The notes beneath the pieces are model-generated. The model saw nothing but the letters and a program-made list of their open reading frames with translations. It did not search any database and was not told where the DNA came from. A stretch of 7,765 nt of DNA, taken from assembly GCA_903833025.1 (NCBI GenBank), contig CAILDT010000625.1:1-7765 (forward strand), in the 5' to 3' direction. This stretch comes from an uncultured Bacteroidota bacterium. Its GTDB lineage: Bacteria > Bacteroidota > Bacteroidia > 2-12-FULL-35-15. A program made the position numbers and the translations under genes. Below are positions 6,884 to 7,765 of the stretch, piece by piece; position 1 is the first letter of the stretch; every line of letters starts with the position of its first letter.

Positions 6884-7765
6884 ATGAAAACTAAGTTCAT
6901 TTATATTTCTCTTATTCTCGTTGCAATTATCTTACTCAATAGTTTTATTGATGATAATCCTTATTTCAAAATAACAAAAGCGGATGTTGAATTAACTATT
7001 CCGAAAGGGTTTCCGAAGCCGATTTATAATTTTGATAAAAATAAATTAACTCCCGAAAGGTTTGTGTTGGGGAGGAAATTGTTTTACGACCCTTTTCTTT
7101 CTAAAGATAGTTCCACCAGTTGTTCCTCTTGCCATCAGCGGATTGCAGCGTTTGCACATATCGACCACGCATTGAGCCACGGCATTAATGGGTTGATAGG
7201 AAAACGCAATGTGATGTCGTTGCAAAACCTTATTTGGCGAGATGCTTTTATGTGGGATGGGGGTGTGAATAACCTGGAAATACAGCCGATTAACCCTATT
7301 ACCAACCCGATAGAGATGAATGAAACACTTGCCAATGTGGTAAATAAATTAAAACATAATGCAGAATATGTGCAATCTTTTCGCGAAGCATACAATGATA
7401 CTCTTATTAATTCGGAACGGGTTTTAAAAACTCTTGCACAGTTTACCGGGTTAATGATTTCGAGCAATTCGCATTACGATAAGTACATTGAAGGCAAAGA
7501 AGAGTTTACAGAGGCGGAACTAAACGGCTTAAAAATATTTAAAACCAAATGTGCTAATTGCCATAGTGGTAGTTTATTTACTGATAACAGTTATCGCAAC
7601 AATGGCTTGAAACCTGATACTGCATTGAAAGACAAAGGCAGAGGATTGATAACAGGAAAAGACGAGGACAATAATAAATTTAAAGTGCCTACGCTGCGCA
7701 ACGTTGAAATGACGTATCCTTATATGCACGATGGGCGGTTCAGGAATTTGCAACAGGTGGTTAAT
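6884..7765 (+). CDS. Diheme cytochrome c peroxidase / MauG / MbnH-family enzyme (3' end outside the window)
   Basis: The ATG at 6884 opens a frame that stays open for 294 codons to the right edge. An N-terminal hydrophobic segment (about 5-21) is a signal peptide or anchor with no lipobox cysteine. Two c-type heme sites are present: CSSCH at 80-84, preceded by LGRKLFYDPFLSKDSS, and CANCH at 223-227. W124 in FMWDGG and E144 in NPIEM are 20 residues apart, the same spacing as the inter-heme tryptophan and catalytic glutamate of MauG and of the Pseudomonas CcpA peroxidase. PYMHDGRF (279-286) is the usual distal-loop motif. The axial ligand that would separate a peroxidase (Met) from a MauG/MbnH type (Tyr) lies past the edge. 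The close linkage (9 bases) to an MbnP-like gene makes tryptophan oxidation of that protein the most likely role. A general peroxide-detoxifying enzyme is the alternative. Confidence 0.9.
   Translation, partial: MKTKFIYISLILVAIILLNSFIDDNPYFKITKADVELTIPKGFPKPIYNFDKNKLTPERFVLGRKLFYDPFLSKDSSTSCSSCHQRIAAFAHIDHALSHGINGLIGKRNVMSLQNLIWRDAFMWDGGVNNLEIQPINPITNPIEMNETLANVVNKLKHNAEYVQSFREAYNDTLINSERVLKTLAQFTGLMISSNSHYDKYIEGKEEFTEAELNGLKIFKTKCANCHSGSLFTDNSYRNNGLKPDTALKDKGRGLITGKDEDNNKFKVPTLRNVEMTYPYMHDGRFRNLQQVVN

Noticed and set aside
7135..7467. Minus-strand open frame inside the diheme enzyme gene
   Set aside because: The + strand frame here carries heme-enzyme motifs (FMWDGG, NPIEM) and is continuous to the edge; the minus frame has no recognisable features.
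6884..7765. Calling the diheme enzyme a plain CcpA peroxidase
   Set aside because: The deciding axial ligand is beyond the window, and linkage to an MbnP-like gene favours the MauG/MbnH type, so the call is kept at superfamily level.

Overview
The window is a compact, AT-rich stretch that reads as Bacteroidota (Flavobacteriia, Sphingobacteriia or Chitinophagia-like; I cannot place it more finely). The pointers are an LptC lipoprotein of the Bacteroidota type, a T9SS C-terminal sorting domain, several TAnnTTTG (-7 type) promoter boxes, no clear Shine-Dalgarno sites, and frequent TTG/GTG starts. All recognisable intact genes are on the + strand, gaps are short (the longest is about 120 bases), and there are no rRNA, tRNA, CRISPR or insertion sequence signals.

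Left part (1-4744), housekeeping and envelope. The 3' end of a TfoX/Sxy N-terminal-like protein is followed by coaX (type III pantothenate kinase). coaX overlaps by 14 bases an outer-membrane beta-barrel protein with a signal peptide. A separate promoter, with two tandem -7 boxes, precedes lptC (LPS transport lipoprotein), a 73-residue two-helix membrane protein and a CNNM/CorC-type (DUF21-CBS-CorC_HlyC) membrane protein. These last three look like one operon.

Middle (4745-4864). This is the only sizeable gap. It holds a clear -7 box for the next gene and, on the minus strand, a short open stretch ending in TAA that resembles the C-terminal end of a T9SS cargo protein. It may be a gene remnant.

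Right part (4865-7765), secreted and redox module. A YHYH-domain protein with a signal peptide and T9SS sorting domain is followed, 30 bases on, by an MbnP-family protein. Nine bases after that comes a diheme cytochrome c peroxidase/MauG/MbnH-type enzyme that runs off the right edge. In characterised MbnP-MbnH pairs the diheme enzyme oxidises a tryptophan of MbnP to kynurenine, which creates a copper site. Here the mature MbnP-like protein has only two tryptophans, both in the conserved MFWTWNTGY motif. No methanobactin precursor is visible, so this is probably one of the methanobactin-independent pairs. A perfect 9-bp hairpin followed by a T-rich tract lies inside the signal-peptide codons of the MbnP-like gene. 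It could terminate or attenuate transcription coming from the YHYH gene.
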